DNA of 64,000 nucleotides from Myxocyprinus asiaticus (lineage: Eukaryota; Chordata; Actinopteri; Cypriniformes; Catostomidae), in contig NC_059348.1 in the NCBI RefSeq assembly GCF_019703515.2, positions 27,802,156 through 27,866,155 on the forward strand, read 5' to 3'. The translations under genes were made by a program, and so were the position numbers. The stretch's first letter is position 1; every line of letters starts with the position of its first letter. This document shows positions 1 through 58,915 of this stretch, one piece after another. A model generated the notes under the pieces. It saw only the letters and a list, made by a program, of their open reading frames with translations. It searched no databases and was not told the DNA's origin.

Positions 1-851
1 TCGGACGCGATTGGATATTTGCTAACCAATCATATTTTCCGTTTCAGTAAGGGGCGGGACATTTCCAGCTTCTAATGCTGATGCACAAACATACCTGGAG
101 TAACCATAATTTATTTGCGCTGAAAATTTATTTCCCTGCTAAATGTAAATATATATAGATACATTTAAATTTTATATATCCAATAAAAATTTGTGAAAAT
201 ACTGCATGTTATTGCACCCGTGCTAGTATTTGATGCTCTTCGCCTTTGCTGGACAACTCTTCTTCCTCTTCTACTTCTTCTTCTTCTTCTTCTTCTTTTT
301 TTTTTTTGCCTTTTACTGCTGTCAGTGGTGCCTTTTTTCGTGACCATATCAATTCATATTTTTAAGTAGGAAAACATTTTCACTTTACACAGAAAATCAC
401 ATAATAGTACACAAATAAAACAAATAACCATTAATTCTTATGTAGGCGACATATGGTAATACAAGACAACGTGTTAACGTGAACATTACTACACTCATAT
501 TAGCCATACAATGCTTAACAGTTTATTGCGTATTATGTATGCATTAGTTTATTAAGTAGAGTAACTATAAAGTATTAACAATTTTCATAGTAGCCTAATG
601 AAAGGGACATTAATGACACCTATGAATTTAAATACATACTTAACATCAAATTACCATTAACTTTAACAGTCCCACATGTAATTACAACAGTAATTTTTTT
701 TTATGGAAAAATCTATATTTCTTTCACATTTTACATATGTGGGGGGAGGGTTACATAAATTAATTCATAAATTCACAGTATGCCCACCTCTTCAGAAACT
801 ACTACACCACTGATTGTATTTGCTTTCAAAGTTCATCAAATACTGTCATAA
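1..851. other. Left-edge noncoding stretch
   Basis: Two opposed CCAAT-type boxes (ATTGG near 10, CCAAT near 26) and a GGGCGGG box near 52 lie in the first 60 bp and could be promoter or transposon debris. A TTC-rich microsatellite lies around 255-310; the Arg/Lys-rich minus-strand frame over it is low-complexity. The rest is AT-rich with no feature I can support. Confidence 0.3.
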
Positions 852-874
852 ACACTCATATCCAACTGTTTCAG

Positions 875-1160
875 ATTATCAAATGAAAAGAAGGCTAACT
901 GTTATCGCCTAAGCGTTTGTCCAGTAAAACATCAGAAACATCACCCCAGAATAAATGAGTGGTTTGACAATGACCATAAAAATCCTCACCTTGTTGGCAG
1001 AGCAGAGTGGCTTGTTGTTAGTGAGGATGGCTTTGTCAAACTGGCTTCAGAAAGTAAACGCAGTCAAATAAGAGAACTGACTCAGGGGCGTTATGGCAGG
1101 AAGATGGAGCAGAGATTAAACATTAAACTTGCAGAGCCCAGAGTCTGCTGCCTCTTGTGA
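875..1160 (+). CDS. Putative terminal exon of an unidentified convergent gene (partial)
   Basis: A frame open from 852 to the TGA at 1158-1160 has no Met at its start and looks like an internal-to-terminal exon. A possible acceptor, CAACTGTTTCAG|ATTATC, gives an exon start at 875. The translation is balanced and hydrophilic rather than low-complexity: it includes KHHPRINEWFDNDHKNPHLV, GRAEWLVVSEDGFVKLASES and KRSQIRELTQGRYGRKMEQR, and ends RVCCLL. I do not recognise the family. It lies tail-to-tail with kcnn1, so upstream exons would be outside the window. Alternatives are a processed pseudogene fragment or part of a transposon. The terminal CCLL is unusual but not enough for a functional call. 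Confidence 0.4.
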
Positions 1161-4100
1161 CAGGAACAGGCTGGCACAAACCACTACCTGCAGCCTATGA
1201 TGTTTATACACAGATGCTGGGCTTGACTTTACTCATTTCTAAAACCCTCAAAGGCCATTATGGAAGAATGCTGTGTGCTTAATCAAAACTATAGATATAA
1301 CTCCTCTAGAACCCACCAACAGAAAGCATTAAAATTAGTCTTGTGGCTCTTTTTGAGCTGTCTTGTCATTAAAGACCTAATCACTAGAGGGTAGTAGAGG
1401 AGCATTCCCTAATAAGTAGTGTCAGGGAAATTTTAGTCTCCCCTCAAATGGATGGTCTCTATGACGGTCAATAGTATTTTTTAAACTAACCAAAAATAAA
1501 TTCAGGAAATATTGCATTGCTAGGTGGATCCAATACATTTTCTGTGAATGTTTCTACGCATTATTAATAAAATAAATAAATAAATTTCTTACTGTACAGA
1601 TGAAAAAGGTATTTAATTTGGTTTCAGTTGTTGAAGTCACAAGTAAGTTAAATACGGATTTTAGCACAAGAGTTTAGGTGGCTTGTGAACAGTGGAAAAA
1701 CTTGTATGACTCTGTAGAGCAAAATCAGTAAAGATGAGCTGACCGTTTATTCTAATTTTGGCAATTGAATCCTTCTATTTACTTTACAGGTTGGTAAACC
1801 CAACTTCAAAAAATGTTGGAGGTTTTGAGGATCTAATAGAAGAGAAACACTCAAACTTTACTAAAAAATTGGGATACAGCTAGTTAGGCCTCAATCAGTA
1901 TGAAATAATATGGATAATTCCAAAATGCTAAAATAGACAGTGTCAGGGCAAAGAAACTGAAGAGATGCTTTCTGTCATGGCCAATCACAGAAGAAGAAGA
2001 AAAAAGATGATAATTTGCAAATGATTTTTTAAGAAATGATTGTTTTCATCAAAATTGCTGTCATTTTGTATGAGAAGATTAGATGTTTTGTCTGGTTTAA
2101 TAGTCATTGATTAAGTATGTTTAGCAATTTGATTGGAGGGTCAGTGCATATCAAATGTTCAACAGAACATTTTAAATGGCAATCTGCTTTTGTTACACAA
2201 GTCTGTGATAAATTGGAATTGAGATCATGTGTCTGTGTTCTGTTAACAATATGTGTCTAAATTCACCTTGGAAGATGGCCTAAGGCTGCTTTTGTCCCAA
2301 AACATGGTTTATCTTCATTCCTCTTCAGTTAAATGTTTATGAGGTCTGCTCCACTGTCTCTTAATAGGCATATGTCTAACTCTCACATGCCATCATTACC
2401 AACTAGACTTGGCCCATTTTCTTCACTCCTTTGGGATTGCCTCAAAGATGTCCCTCTTTAGTGAGCACTGCAACGTTCTCACACTTCAGCATTTAGGTCT
2501 GCCTCCTTCAATAGCACTTCAAACATATTAAGAATGCACTGATTATTTCGCATGAGTAATGGGTTGTTTCATATAGGCCTAGCTTAGTTACTTCAAAATT
2601 ATTGTACCTAAAGTTTTTAAAATTTATCATTTAAATGCTATTACAGTATCTTCACATATCCTCAGAAAAAGGTTCTGATACATGCTGTAGTGCTAGCAGT
2701 CGCTGCAGTGGAAAAGTATTGTGGAATAACTAACACAGCAACAGGTCATTCCAATTCATCCATCATCACAGTGCCACAGTGTATTCTCAAGAATTCTATA
2801 TTTATTTTCTGAAACATGGGCAGATTTTTTCCAACTGTAGCTTCTTGGGCTATCTCTATGTAAACAAAATAAGAAGATCTCAACATATGAGACCATGATA
2901 ACCCATGCCTTTATGTACAGTCAACCTGGGAGGATACAAAATGCAAATTCATCTCTCTCTGTTTAATCTTTCACAGGTATTTCACAAAGAAAGGAAATAA
3001 AAAAAATAAAATAAAAAAAAAAATTAAGGAAAAAAAAATCCTGTAATCTAGTAATATACTTTCTATCGATTTGGTGTCCCATCTAGTGATGTATGCAGTT
3101 TGATGTCAGATGGCACAAGCTTTGAGTCTTATTTTATAATTGGCACATTACAACATTTAGAATGTGTTGACATTGAATGAGAGAGAAAAAGGGTCATGGT
3201 CATATTATTTGCAATGAAACTATGCAATCATACATCAAATTATGTTTGACAAAATCATACTTTTGATTTTAATCAGGATCTACTAAATTGCACTTTTAAA
3301 AAAAGAGACTTTTGTAAAGCATTCTCTTCCTCTATTTTGGTTTACCTTAGAAATTTAATGGCATGACCAGCTTCTTCAGTTTGTCTTTGATCAAAGTGTC
3401 AGGTACATTTCAATTTACAATGAAGGTTTTGAGAATTATCCATCCAATTTTTACCTATCCATTTTTCATTTACAATAGATTCAGTGTTAACATTGTTTGA
3501 ACACAGGACTGCAAATATATAAGACCTAAACACATAGTACTGACAAGACTGAAACAGGTTTGATTAGGAGTCTGTTTGATTGTGGTGAGACCTCTGAATG
3601 ATAAATCCTGCAAATAATTAATAAAATGATTAACCAGCAAATGGGGGGGAGGTGCCTTTGATCTAACACGGAATGTACACTAAGTGTGTGTATGTGAGTC
3701 TTTGAGTTTGTAATTGTCACTAACTTATAATTACTTACTTGTGATGCTATGTTGTATAAACATTTTAATTAAATTAAGGTTAAGCTTTGGTTGGAATCCA
3801 ATCCTCTGTACATCTTCCATACATTTTAAATCTCTGCACAAGGGTGTGCTTACGAGATCCATTACCCTTATTTGCCCATTTTTCTTTAATTTTCTTTTCT
3901 TTTTTTTTTTTTTTTTTTTTTTTGTTGTTGCCACATTTAAATTGCTAAAATAATGTCTCAGATGTTTAAGAGAACTAAGCTGGAAACATGTAACTGACTC
4001 AGTGTCAAATTTGCAGTAATATGCTGGGTTAATGTTTGTGGTCAGTTACAATAAATTCTAATTTGTGACAATTACATCATCGAACACATAACATTGTCAG

Positions 4101-4284
4101 TTGCTTTACGATAATTAGATTATTCAGGACTGTATATCATTGAGATGTCAGTAAAATACAAGTGAACAGGAGAGACTGTTATTTGCTCTAAGCTGCCTTT
4201 ATGGTATATTCTGAAAAGTGCAAATTCTTTCAGAGAAGATCTCTCAGAGAAGATCTCCAAGTATTTTTCATGATTCTTTTGGTG

Positions 4285-4290
4285 TTTATT
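4285..4290 (-). promoter_or_regulatory. Possible kcnn1 polyadenylation signal
   Basis: The plus strand reads TTTATT, giving AATAAA on the gene strand about 1.2 kb below the stop codon. It is the first canonical hexamer I found in that direction. AT-rich DNA makes chance matches common, so this is only a candidate. Confidence 0.25.
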
Positions 4291-4696
4291 GTACTTTTCA
4301 TTGATTCTTCAATCTGTTGGTAAATTTAATTTATAGGTAGAACAAGGAATGCATTAAACATTACTGCACCTCTATTTTTGCAACTCTAAAAATACTATCT
4401 AACATTTTAAAAAGGAATCTCTGTGTAAAAAATAAATGAAATCAAGCAAAGAACACACACATACATTTGAAAAACCATCCATAATCCATTCGTCTCAATT
4501 GCACTGAAACATGCAAATGTTTAAATCTCAGTTCTGTCATACATTTGTGCCTACCACAGCATTTAGCACTCTGTGCTGTCATTTCAAATTAAAAAAATGA
4601 TGCCTCTCTGTAATGTGAAGACTTCTGGAAGCTCATATTTGGTTAAATGAAAGTGTTACTTTACCAACTTGAGTACTAACGGTTCCTTAAAAAGTC

Positions 4697-4738
<42 letters not shown>
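4697..4738. repeat. (CTTT)n microsatellite
   Basis: About ten perfect tandem CTTT units, ending in a CTGT. Confidence 0.95.
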
Positions 4739-5520
4739 GTAGTAACTGGTGGAAGTATTGAAAGGCTTTGATAAATAAGAGAAGACTGCAACAGTTAATG
4801 GTATTTGTTAAGACAAATTATTCAAAATGTCTTAAAGAGGAATGTATCTGAAAAAGGAATGCAATGCTTGTGTTACAGTAACATTGTACAAAAAACTTGC
4901 TTCAAAATTGGTAAATGAACAACCCTTCTCAATCTATACATTCAGGCACTGAAAAAAATAACATGCCAATAGTAACTAAAAAAGATTAGTTGCACCCAAT
5001 TTCCCTTAAAAGAGCAAGGGAACTGAATCCATAAAGTTGTCATTCTGGCAATATTCTACGCAGTAGTAAGGTCATGAGCTCCCCCTCTCCAGCTGAATAC
5101 TGAGTGATCGCAGAGCACCTGGCAGCACTCTCAATGCTCATCCTGGCATTGGGAAAACAACACCACAGATGTCTTGCAGAACCAATTCATCTCTTCTTTA
5201 TGGGTGCATCTCTCCTCTGTGTTCAAGATTGGTTCACTCTGGCAAGCATTGCTTGGGCCCACTTTCCTGTGGACCTCCAGTTTTAAAGACCAGTTGGACT
5301 CACTCCAGCTTCTTGAACTCAGTCTTATAAATATATGAAGGCTTTACAAAAAAGCTAACTTGAACAGCCATACAATGGCTAAACATAAACCATATATCTA
5401 CTAATTCTTCTCTACTTATTAATACGAGTCCTCAACCTCTAAATTCCTCAACAAAAGTTTGATCAGCTTACATGAATAAGTCTGAGACCTTTGGAAGCGG
5501 TAAGCAGGTCCAGGCCAGTG

Positions 5521-53621
<48,101 letters not shown>

Positions 53622-53625
<4 letters not shown>

Positions 53626-53633
53626 AACGTCAT
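53622..53633 (-). promoter_or_regulatory. Tiny upstream ORF overlapping the kcnn1 long-form start
   Basis: The sequence reads ATG ACG TTA TGA on the minus strand. Its stop codon overlaps the proposed start ATG at 53625 (…TTATGAGG). A three-codon upstream ORF in this position could lower or couple initiation of the long form. This depends on 53625 being the true start. Confidence 0.3.
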
Positions 53634-53744
53634 CACCAAGATGAACACCGCCCTCGTGCGAATGCTGCGTTATATGTTTACAGTTTACAAGATTAAACCT
53701 GAGATGTGAATTGGCTATTATATCAAGGTCACGGACACGTCGGA

Positions 53745-53785
53745 AGTTTGATGTTGTGCAGGGAATGACTTTTATAAGCACGTCC
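53745..53785 (-). promoter_or_regulatory. Candidate TATA promoter for kcnn1 exon 1
   Basis: The minus strand reads GTGCTTATAAAAGTC, with the TATAAAAG box at 53776-53769, about 145 bp upstream of the proposed ATG. Transcription would be expected to start near 53745, giving a 5' UTR of about 120 nt. Methionines of the longer open frame at 53841 and 53793 lie upstream of this box and are probably not translated. Confidence 0.4.
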
Positions 53786-53957
53786 CATTGCATGAAAATA
53801 TTAAAAATACAGTTTCTCAACAGCTGATTCGGGACCACCACTTACTGTATGGTTGTGTTATAGGCTATATAGTTTACATTAGGGTACAACATGGCTAAAA
53901 GTACACCTTAAGGAAAATGTGCTTTTTCTGGCGACAAAATGTACAGTATCAAGATCG

Positions 53958-53959
<2 letters not shown>

Positions 53960-53992
<33 letters not shown>
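53960..53992. repeat. (AT)n microsatellite upstream of exon 1
   Basis: A perfect AT run about 180 bp upstream of the candidate TATA box. Confidence 0.9.
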
Positions 53993-53999
<7 letters not shown>

Positions 54000-54104
54000 T
54001 TTTTATGTTGATCAGAGTAACATAATTTGTATGAAAATAAATAGTAAGAGTATCATTAGAATGTTGTTTTGATTAAAATTCAGTTTTTAAGAAATGGTGG
54101 CGAG

Positions 54105-54495
54105 AGGGCCTTTTACCCCAGACTTGGGGCAAAAGGCCCCCAGGGGATTTATAGTGATATCATATAGATATACAGGCTATAGTTATAGTGCTAATGCAAA
54201 TCCTTTTGAGACAGCAAGATGCTTTTTTTGGGTAAAAAATTAAGATAAAAAATAACTACTTCAGAAAAGGGTGCAGATTTCCTGTTAATTTCAAACACAT
54301 TTGGCATTTCATAACATGTCAAGTATTCTATAAACAAATTAATCTCCATTGTGATTGGATCAGTCAATGTGAGCCCAATTTGAATGTTTTTCATTACAAA
54401 TCTTTTCGCCCCATTGAAGAAAAACGTTTTGTTTTATGGGAGGCCTTAGACCCTGCAACAGAGGGCTTTTTACCTAAAAAAAAAATAAAAAAATG

Positions 54496-54542
<47 letters not shown>

Positions 54543-54850
54543 CATTTATTTAATTTAATCACATTGAACAAAACTGAAAATAACAAATAAATATTTTTAT
54601 CTGAAAATGTTTTGATAATTTCAAAGATTTTCAATAGCTGCATAAATTTGCAACATTTAAAGAATTATTAAATACTAGATCAAATTACCTCAAAATCAAA
54701 CTTTAGGCATTATACAAAAAAACTTTTGCAGTGCATTGTGACAAACAGGCATTTAGGAATGTGCTGTGGTAGTTTTCATTGCTATTTAGTTTTTTGGGAG
54801 AAAATAAATTAAATGTCCCTTTTACCCTGGGGGGCCTTTAGGCCCACTGT
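54105..54850. repeat. Possible MITE with CCTTTTACCCC hairpin motifs
   Basis: A hairpin (GGCCTTTTACCCCA, GACT, TGGGGCAAAAGGCC) lies at 54107-54138. Related sequence, CCTTTTACCCTGGGGGGCCT, recurs at 54819-54838, and GAGGGCTTTTTACC at 54461-54474. The repeated motif suggests one mobile repeat, but its termini are not defined. Confidence 0.4.
54501..54540. repeat. (AT)n microsatellite
   Basis: Twenty AT units. Confidence 0.95.
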
Positions 54851-55017
54851 AGCCATTGTCTTGGCATAAGGTAGCCATATGTAGTATCCAAAAATGTGCA
54901 TCTATACAATGGTAACCGAGTGTTGAGTTGAGGAAAAAAATTGAGGAACTCAATACAGAGACAACTAGTAAAGAATGATTTTGTCCAATATATTTTGATA
55001 AAGATGCCTTAATTTAC

Positions 55018-55022
<5 letters not shown>

Positions 55023-55082
<60 letters not shown>
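55023..55082. repeat. (TA)n microsatellite
   Basis: About thirty uninterrupted TA units. Confidence 0.95.
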
Positions 55083-55089
<7 letters not shown>

Positions 55090-55971
55090 GTTAAAGTAAA
55101 AAATCTGCTTCATGTGGTAACATCTGATTTAAGTAAAAAAAAAAAAAAAATAGTTCACACCAGCAAACCTGATTTTAAGAGTTAGATCAGGCAAAAATAA
55201 CTCTTTAAGGTAACTTCAAGGTCCTTGACTGACACGCAATGTTGCACCTGCTTATCAGAAGCAGTTCAGTGATTCATACTATGAACAGACCACCAAACAG
55301 CCTATGCTGCATCTATTTTCAATCTGTGAATTGTGCAAAAAAGCATAGGGTGATGTGTATTTCAACCCCAAAAACACATTGTGGGATGTGTCAAGGAGAT
55401 ATATGTTTGAGAAAATTACACAAAGGTTGTTAGAATCACTGATTCACTGGTGCAATATTTTATTAGTGACTACTTCAGTCAGCATTGTTTATGTGCATGT
55501 GACAGTTAAATATTTCATCGAGTGCAGATGGGATTTTGAGGAACAGTGAGAACCATCTGTGAGGATTTTGTATCTTTGAATAAATTCTCCATTTACATAC
55601 ACTAAAGCTCATGCATAAGATGTCTCTGTATATATTTCAACCCTTTTACACAACTGATACTGCAGTCATGTTGCTCTGCATGCCATTTCATCATCCAATT
55701 ACTGTGTGATAAATAAAAGTGATGTCTGCATTTTGTATATTAGAGATAAAAGACTTAAGCATTTGTGAATGCACAGGTATAAATAACTTTCCTCATTAAT
55801 ATTAATGATAGATTACTGAGGACATCCCATTATGTTGTATGATATTGAGGATGGAGATGAGTGTTGAAAAGAATAGGCAAAAAGTCACTGTCTTTGGTCC
55901 TGAAACAGACCACAAAGATGATGGCCCAGTGACAAAATTTAAAATGTCAAAGAGCAGCATAAAATAGAGCC

Positions 55972-56290
55972 TGTGTGTGTGTGTGTGTACACATGTTTAT
56001 ACTATGTTGTAGGGACCAAATGTCCCCACAAGGATAGTAAAACCTGAGATCACCTACCTTGTGGGGCCCAGCCAGCGGTCCTCACAAGGGAAATGGCTTA
56101 GTAAACATACTAAACGCTGTTCTTTTGAAAATGTATAAATGCAAAAAGGTTTCTGTGAGGGTTAGGTTTAGGGGTAGGGTTAAGGGATAGAAATTATCGT
56201 TAGATCTGTATAAAATCCATAAAATGCATGGAAGTCTATGCACAATGATATAAAAACAACTTTGTGTGTGTGTGTGTGCACGCACGCACG
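55972..56290. repeat. Dispersed fish repeat bounded by GT runs
   Basis: GT runs at both ends enclose GGGACCAAATGTCCCCACAA, an inverted-looking CCTTGTGGGGCCCAGC and a TTAGGTTTAGGGGTAGGG stretch. The layout is that of a common teleost dispersed repeat. The telomere-like part is too short and irregular to be telomeric. Confidence 0.5.
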
Positions 56291-58030
56291 CAGGTGTGCT
56301 TTCACATGGCTAATGCTGACATATGCCTTTGCCAAAGAAAACCCTGAAAACTATCATTTATATAATTTTTTATAACTATAATAAAATATAATTTGTTCCC
56401 ATGTACTAATTTAAGTCAATTAAAATATGTCCAGAGTTATTCATAAAATACTGCAACAAACAGAGGCCTTTTACATTCTGCTTAGAGGGTTAAATAAAAA
56501 GAAATGGAAAAATATAAATTGAGAATTCTGAATTTTGACTGTGGAAATATCTTGATGTGTCTAATGTGTACCCTGTCCTTTTTTTTTTTTTAATCTTTGA
56601 AGCTTTTGAGTAAAAATACAACTTGCCACATTCCAAACCCCATTAGCTTCATATTAGTCAGGCTTAGTCACAATGCGTGTCAAAATGCAAGAGATATGCT
56701 CAGTAAATGTCAAGAGATTTTGCGATCCATATCAGTAATTTTTGTTTTAATGTTTTCTTGTCTCATTGCTTTAATATTGTTGTAAGACAGTAACCTATAT
56801 AATGTTAAGTGTTCTACATTGTTATAAAAAAATGTCAGAAAACACACAGCCATTTAATTTTGTATTGTATTAAACGTTTAGCTTTTTGATGGATTGTGAA
56901 GAATTTGCCAGGGAGGGTCAAAGGCCAACAACAGATCTTGCAACAAATACAGATTCACTGTAGTGAATCCCAAAATGAATTAGGACACAGCCTGCTTGAA
57001 AGTAGCGTAGAAAATGTGACCTGAATCACATACACAAACACACATATCTAATGTTTCAAATGCCTCTATTCTGAATAAGAATCAGGCAGACATTGCTGTC
57101 AGAATGCAGCATTCAGTCCCTCACGTCTGAAAAATTGCCACTAAAACCTGCATCGCAGGGCAATACAATCTAAAGAATGTAGGCTAATGAGAATGATATA
57201 ACAAATCATCTCTTTCACATACAAGTATATTTTGAAGGGAAATTAAGCACCTGAACAACAGTCGTGATTCACAAAGATTTTTATAAATGTCTAGCAGAGG
57301 ACAAGGAGCAGACATGGTTGCCTTTTAAACAGAAATAGCAGTGAATTTGCTCGAACATTGTACACAGATGGTATATTTTTAGCCAGTATAAAAAAATAAA
57401 TCTGATGAGTTAATTTGTTAGCTCAAAATAGACTACCTTGATCATTCAGGACCCTTTCAGATACATAGAAACCAACCTAGATTTGTTGCTCAGGCCTGTA
57501 GACTTTTTTAGAAATGTATTTTCATTTAATGCATTTACAGACTTATTTTACTGTCTTTGCTATTTTAAGAATTAAGTGAAATACGTAGATTTAGTATTAA
57601 TACCACAAATCTGGGTTTAAAACAAAATACGCTAAAATCATTTCTTCACATTATGCCTAATGGAATGGAAGAAGAGAAAAACAAAACATTGTTCCAAACA
57701 GAAAAGTAAAAAAATAAAATAATAATAATAAAAAAAAAAAAAAAAAATAGTCTCAACAAATGTGATTATAAAACAGACATGTAGCAAGAGATGCCCAGTT
57801 TTATGGAGGGGCGGGGGATTGTCACCTATTTTTTATCTTCCCTGACAAAGGTTGTCTATATTAATGAAAGGGCAACATGAAGATAGGTCAGAATAAATCA
57901 TCACAAAGATATGCTTCAAAGGCCCCGAGAAACCATCTTTTATCACTTTTGGTCTACCATTTCAAGGCTAATACTAACAGAAGGAACCATATGAAATTCC
58001 AACTGTGACAGTGAAGTGTACGTATTCTTA
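56291..58030. other. Upstream stretch without features
   Basis: AT-rich, with T-runs at 56580-56591 and A-runs near 57727-57747. No coding signal found. Confidence 0.4.
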
Positions 58031-58330
58031 CCTTACTCTTCACACATCTTCAGACCTTCAGACTGATCCTTTGAACGCCACTAGCAATGAGGTTAGCAAA
58101 ATATAAAATTATATATATATTTAAACAATTTAAAACTAAGAAGCGAAAGTAGTTAATAAAAGGACATAAATTCTCGTTCCTCGTGAGATTCTAGTGGCGG
58201 GAATGCCCTGCAGCGCGTGAATATGCATGCGACCATTGGCGCGAGCACTCTCCGTGTCTCCCCTCCTCTTTCATCTCCAGATGTTGACTGATCGCTTTTG
58301 AAAGGTATCTTAAAACTGAAAAATAGTATA
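58031..58330 (-). promoter_or_regulatory. Candidate upstream promoter and noncoding first exon
   Basis: On the minus strand a CpG-richer patch with a CCAAT box (GCGCCAATGG near 58232) is followed by a TATA-like AT stretch (58090-58120) and a strong splice donor, AAGAGTAAG|GTAAGA, at about 58031. This is the order expected of a promoter plus short 5' UTR exon. It could serve kcnn1 as an alternative start, splicing into a later exon, but no matching acceptor was identified. Confidence 0.3.
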
Positions 58331-58907
58331 TTACACCTGTACCGCTGTTAATTAAATCTACACGCGTTGTGGCACACACATCATTGACTAATTTGGAACA
58401 GGTAAAAAATCGAATATGTGTTTCACGTGAAGCAGTAGAATACTGTTTGCATGATCCACACCGGACTGTCACGCCGTAATATCGATTGTGGATCGTGAGA
58501 GGAGGGTTATATGACCTTGTGACGTGTTGCAAATGGATGGGGGGGATCCCTGTTCTATTTTTAGACCTTGGTTGTTGAGAGACTAGCGGGGGTGGATGAA
58601 AAGGGTGGGGGCTTGGGGGTTCCACCAACCGCTGCAGAATTGATCTTAGAATGATGCTCGTGCAGCCATCACATATGGAATAAAATGAGACGACTGGGTG
58701 AAGCATTTAGACGCACCATTGATGGAGACACCATTTTGCAGTGCTTCTATTTTGCTGTTCTCTTGTAGGGGATATGGTTGTTTTTACACCTTTATGGTCT
58801 TTATAAACGCATGAAATAATTATATAATAAATAGCCTACATTTATATTGCACATGGTCAGATATGTTTCAGTAAAAGCAAATCAGAGTAAAGAAATTGGT
58901 ATTTAAC

Positions 58908-58915
58908 CTTGGAAC
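58908..58915. repeat. hAT target duplication, left
   Basis: CTTGGAAC; the right copy at 61919-61926 reads GTTGGAAC (7 of 8 identical). Confidence 0.6.

Larger units (their letters stand above)
1161..5520. other. Region between convergent genes, including possible kcnn1 3' UTR
   Basis: Mostly AT-rich unique-looking sequence. It includes A-runs around 2995-3040, a poly(T) tract at 3900-3923 and a CTTT microsatellite at 4697-4738. Short frames here overlap homopolymers or have no recognisable content. The upper part, above about 4285, could be the kcnn1 3' UTR. Confidence 0.4.

Noticed and set aside
165..347. Arg/Lys-rich 60-aa frame
   Set aside because: Translation of a TTC/T-rich microsatellite.
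53626..53841. Upstream extension of the exon 1 open frame to 53841
   Set aside because: It lies across and upstream of a TATA box and 5' UTR-like AT-rich sequence, so it is probably untranslated.
56160..56190. Telomere-like TTAGGTTTAGGG
   Set aside because: Short and irregular, within a dispersed repeat.
58191..58706. 171-aa minus-strand frame
   Set aside because: No recognisable domain, begins in repeat-like sequence and covers promoter-like DNA; coding not supported.
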